This document shows, one piece after another, positions 59,786-64,000 of a stretch of 64,000 nucleotides of DNA. The notes beneath the pieces were generated by a model that had not been told where the DNA came from, did no database searches, and saw only the letters and a list, made by a program, of their open reading frames with translations. Both the position numbers and the translations under genes were made by a program. Numbering within the stretch: position 1 is the stretch's first letter; each line of letters starts with the position of its first letter. Source of the stretch: Escarpia spicata (Eukaryota; Annelida; Polychaeta; Sabellida; Siboglinidae); assembly GCA_963995525.1 (NCBI GenBank), contig OZ023210.1:28392249-28456248 (forward strand), in the 5' to 3' direction.

Positions 59786-60424
59786 GAGTTATTATAAAAT
59801 ATCTATATAAACAAAACATATTTACATAGATGCAAGTTGAAAATCATCTTATTCATAGTCGTAAAGGATTCTCGTCCATTTCAGATTCAGATTCCGACTG
59901 TTTATTACCAAGTAGCATTTAAAATGTACAAGGAATTCTTGGCGTTATGGCATCAACATACATACACACTTGTTTCCCCTGCCCCCCATCATGCACACAC
60001 AAAATATACAATCAGAAACATTATGAAACTATGCTAAAACTAGTATAAATTTAAACCAAGGCCAACTGCCAACATATTTTAAGACAATTGTACATCTATT
60101 GACATAAAATGAACTTGATAACATAATATTAATACCATCTGAACATTACCTAAAAAGTATACATGTAGTTAAATAAGTAATAAATAAATTAGCTGACAAT
60201 ATAAAAAAACTAAGCTGACAGTTAAAAAGTATCTACATACATGTAGTCAAGTTAGTAAATAATTTTTTTTTAAACCACTACATTCTTGTAACACCAGTCA
60301 AAGTGCACAATTATCTAGATTATAGTTTATCACAAATGCCCTAAATATTGTACGTAAACTGCAAAAACAACTTGCTAGACTCTCTTCCTCCACCAATTGT
60401 TACATATAGGTGAACATTAATTTC

Positions 60425-60648
60425 TTCTATATGAAGCAGAAAATATTGTTACATTTCGTCGTCACCTCAAAACCTATCTTTTCAATATCGCCTATCCTCC
60501 CTAGCTTCCTAGCACATCCATCCATTTGTTGACGACTTTCGCCTATCACACAAGTATGAGAATGCTTAATCCTTTGGTTTGGTGCGCCACTGAGCTCGGA
60601 TTGTCTGAGGATATTGGCGCGTAAGAAGTTATTATTATTATTATAGTC
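60425..60648 (+). mobile_element. CR1/L2-like LINE 3' end, second copy
   Basis: TFRRHLKTYLFNIAYPP and stop are followed by a 3' UTR with a stem-loop and (ATT)n tail like those at 4400-4692. The shared loop GAGCTCRGATT marks them as the same or sister families. Preceding bases may be more degraded reverse transcriptase. Confidence 0.72.
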
Positions 60649-61187
60649 TAGTGTACCCGTAGGCTGGGCGTGTTGAGCAAGTAAATTCTTTGATTTATTT
60701 CATAAGCTATAAAATATAAAGAATGTCAACAGTGATCTATAACACAACCATGTTCAATTGTTTGTACCTTTCAGCTTCTTTCGGAAACCAAAAACCACTT
60801 GTCGGGACATTTACTTTTAGAAATGGAACAATTCGGTGCGCCGCACCAAGTGGTGCTGTCGTGTCTCGGTGCCATCATATAGTTCTCCTAGATCGTCGCC
60901 AGTGGGCGCTGTTGCATACCGGCTTCACTAAAAACAGTGGAGTGGTGCCTCTTTCCATCCTTGATCCACTGATGCCGCAACTGTGACGTACTGTATATGT
61001 TGCTGGTAACAATACTCTGAATAATTGTATTAACAGACCTGTTAATCCTCGTGATTAAGCTAAAAATAGCTGTTCTGATAACACATTTACATGGTTTTAC
61101 ATTAGCTGTAGCAAACATGTGGCTAGCACTACATCTCATCGGCAGATTGTTCAATATTCTGTTTGAATTGTTAAAGGCAACAATAAA

Positions 61188-61640
61188 TTACTGAAAATTA
61201 GCTTTTCTAAAATTAACCCATAGCGCACACATATAAATATTACTGAGATATGCAGTAAACAGCTTATTCTTACAGCAGTAGAGCAAAAATGAAATTGTTG
61301 CCGTAACATTTTGGCGTAAAGAAGTCACTTTGGCTTGAATGTCAACCTCATCCAATAAGTCGTTACAAATGACATGCCCAAGGTATTTACAAGAGGTGGC
61401 AAAGTTTAACTTTCCTCCTAAAGTCATTTCCCTGGCAAGATTTGAATTTGTAGAATCAAAGTACATGATCTGGGATTTATCAGCATTATACTGAATGTCG
61501 TGCTCACACCCACAAGAGTAACATATGTCAAGTAAAGTTTGTAGTCCCTTTGGCGGAAGGAGCGAATAGAAGTAGGTCATCAGCATATATCAGGTGATTA
61601 GCAACCATAGTACCCAGACTACAACCAATATGTTGTTTGT
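61188..61640 (-). mobile_element. LINE reverse transcriptase fragment with frameshift
   Basis: On the minus strand LIYADDLLLFAPSAKG carries the catalytic YADD (61575-61586). After a frame change it continues KGLQTLLDICYSCGCEHDIQ, then NADKSQIMYF and CKYLGHVICNDLLDEVDI. The layout is that of an RTE/I-like non-LTR palm domain. The frameshift lies just after the YADD box, and only part of the domain remains. Confidence 0.72.
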
Positions 61641-62599
61641 ATAGTTGTACACTCAAATTGTTTTTGACGTCATACACTCAAATCTTATTTCCTACATTCA
61701 TACATTTGAATGTAGGAAAAGTCACAGGAAAAAACTCTTGTAAATTTTGAGTTCTTTGTATTTACAATATAAATAAAAAAAATTGAATAATTGTATTCAG
61801 TGTATATAGTCTTCACACAAAATTATGTTGTAACTTTAATTCATGTGACTTATTTTGTGGTAGATAAATAGAGTTCTGAAGGGAAACTTGCTTTATGTTT
61901 GTTACTGTAAGACAAATAGATACGGCTGTAGTACGTATTTAGATTGACTGACTGAATTTGAATATATCTACATATATATATATATACATGTACGTGTATA
62001 TACATGTATTATAAAGATTGAGGGGCTTTTGTTCGAGGGGCTTATGTCCGGGAGGGGCTTACGTCCCGGATTCATGTGAACTACTGAACCAGTGAGCAAG
62101 AAGTAGCTAACTGAACTAGGTGGCCATCAGACCTGGTGGATGTAATACACAATAACTGAAGCCATTTAGTCTTCTACCATGTGGGGACAGCTAGACAAAC
62201 CTGACTGTCTGAAGTAAGAAGCTGTAAGTGACACGTTAAACTTACTTATGATAACGAACTGTATTCTACAACACTGAAGTTAACTACTACACAAGTGAAA
62301 ATCTTAATATAAATAGGCCATATATGTGCCACAAATAAGAAGAGTTACACTGTTAAAAACTATATGTTATATCAATATCACTAGCTTAAAATAATCTATC
62401 AGGATATTTGTAGTTACAGACATTTCCTTCTGGAAGGAACTATTTCTTCCAGGACGGAAGAAACATGTAAAAAATCAAGGGAAACACTGCCCTTCGGAAG
62501 AAACTGCAAACCCTGCTTTGTTGTTCAGAAACAGCATTGTTGAGTAACCCACCCGTTGTTATGTTGGTGCAGTGGTGGGACGACCAGTGATGTCTCACC

Positions 62600-62726
62600 A
62601 TGGCGGAAGTGACAGACTGGAAGAAACTCACCATACCACTGCTGAAGCAGGAACTAGCCAACCGAAGTCTCGGTGTGAAAGGGAGGAAAAGTGATCTTGT
62701 GAGTCGCCTGGAACAGAGTGACCATG
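62600..62726 (+). CDS. First coding exon of a SAP-domain protein (partial)
   Basis: An ideal start context (CACCATGG) opens 42 codons ending at donor CATG/GTAAGC. The residues WKKLTIPLLKQELANRSLGV followed by KGRKSDLVSRLEQ match the SAP fold: L-x-x-L-K-x-E-L, then G, then K-x-D-L-x-x-R-L. SAP domains bind DNA at chromatin or scaffold sites. Nothing further is recognisable before the window ends, so the protein's family stays open; a nuclear role is inferred from the domain alone. Confidence 0.72.
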
Positions 62727-64000
62727 GTAAGCATTTCTGCCATTTCTTTCATGTTTACATGACCCAGCAGTGTACCGAAGAATGCTTTTCTAGTAGACAA
62801 GATATTGCTTGTAAAAAAATTATGGCATTTGGTAGTTTCAAGATGACCCCTTAAAATGTATGCCCAATTGTCCTGGGGTCTAGTGGGTGCTGACTAGGAA
62901 GCTATTCCCCTTCCCAAAACATCTGTCACATGTGGAGTCTGTGTCTTGCATGGATATCTATTTTTATGCAGTTGTTTTATATAAACAGGAAGTTTGTGAA
63001 ATTAGTTATTCTTAGGCCACAGACTAACTAGCTAGAATGGAAAATTATTATATATATGTACAAATTGTAGTACACAGCATATGCGGTACATAGATCAGTA
63101 ATCTTTATGTACCTGTCTGTGCACAGGGTGCGAAATACACTGTATAGATTGTCTGTGCACAGTGGCAATTCTGTAACACATGTCATCATATATACACGGG
63201 GTGAGGGGGTACCGAGTGGAAGGAGCACACAAAAAGTAATTCCCAGTTTCTCATCAATGCATGTATTTAAAAACAACATTTTATTTTCTATTATAATTAT
63301 TCCTCTAAATATAAGACATGGTGCAATAAGTGAAATAAACATCACATGAATGATAAAAAGAGGATCACTGCCACTTAACTTGTGGATTATTATTATAAAA
63401 CTGCTCTGCTACTGCTTGGTGGACAGTTAATTAGTAGCTCAAGTTCAAATACATCAGTACGTTTTTCACACCTGCATGGTAGTTTAGGCTCAGTAGTGTG
63501 CTGGCAAGCACTAAACCTATTGGCTTGTGTGAAAAGGATAGTTGGCAGAAGAACTAACTTCAAAGCACCATTGCATCCATTTAGCCATGCAGCAGTTACA
63601 CTGTCCCAGTGTCTGATGCTACCTTTTGTTCTCAAATAATCTGTCCTCTTAGTTTTACACAAAGACATAATTTGGCATAACTTGATAAGTTTTTGTAGCA
63701 GCACATTTGTACTTCTAGTGTACCTGTGCAACATAACATACATACTGTGTGCCACATTTGAATGTCATGCATGTAATATTTCCATACATTCCATTTGCAT
63801 ATATAATGTAAAACTTCAACAGCCGTTTTCTTCATTTTCTCATTTTGAACCCTACCATGTTCAATGCTCCATAACTCCACCAATTTTTGTAGCAGTCATA
63901 ATTTTTGAAACCATGTAAAGCACTCTACCCAACCTTTACAAGGATGAAAGAAAACATTGTTACAATATTTCCGACTTATCATTCATTTGTTCAGCCAGGG
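62727..64000. other. Intron of the SAP-domain gene, no further exon seen
   Basis: Frames are short, and none has a convincing acceptor and donor pair continuing the SAP protein. Confidence 0.4.

Overview
This window is eukaryotic, from an animal. It has intron-rich genes with GT-AG junctions, a low coding density, an AT-rich background, CA and AT microsatellites, several minisatellites and remnants of many transposon classes. Two genes are recognisable by family: ASH2L and GGPS1. The mix of CR1/L2-like and RTE-like LINE tails, tRNA-headed SINEs, pogo, hAT and P-type DNA elements suggests a marine invertebrate, perhaps a mollusc. That placement is inference, not something the sequence proves.

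Layout. From 1 to 9.7 kb a minus-strand gene encodes an unrecognised single-pass membrane protein; three exons join in phase, and the introns hold a LINE tail, a 1.6-kb DNA transposon and a 51-bp minisatellite. From 9.7 to 28.4 kb I see no confident gene, but there is a tRNA-derived SINE, a 44-bp near-perfect hairpin, a 0.6-kb imperfect inverted repeat, a second SINE touching a 42-bp minisatellite that is open on both strands, a 239-bp MITE and a broken LINE reverse transcriptase. The last four coding exons of ASH2L (plus strand) lie at 28.4-32.8 kb. Two of its introns are filled by 38-bp and 40-bp minisatellites, and the 40-bp array runs exactly into the splice acceptor of the last exon.

From 33.3 to 39.2 kb a SINE is followed by a higher-order satellite whose 21-bp monomers are organised into exact 920-bp units. 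From 39.7 to 41.7 kb lies a pogo/Tigger-type element with perfect 26-bp ends, interrupted by a LINE fragment. GGPS1 (plus strand) occupies 46.9-56.4 kb with all eleven coding exons, giving a 312-residue geranylgeranyl diphosphate synthase. Its introns hold a CA repeat, a LINE insertion with a 12-bp target duplication, a 1.9-kb array of 35-bp units, a SINE tail and paired hairpins. Beyond it are a dead P-element/THAP9-like transposase (minus, 58.6-59.8 kb), two more LINE fragments and the first coding exon of a SAP-domain protein (plus, 62.6 kb) that continues past the window.

The genes are not an operon. ASH2L is a histone H3K4 methyltransferase subunit, GGPS1 makes the lipid for protein prenylation, and the SAP protein is probably nuclear. 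I found no novel enzymatic system. The most unusual material is structural: repeat arrays fused to splice signals, the satellite's visible unit history, and several hairpin-forming or mobile elements.
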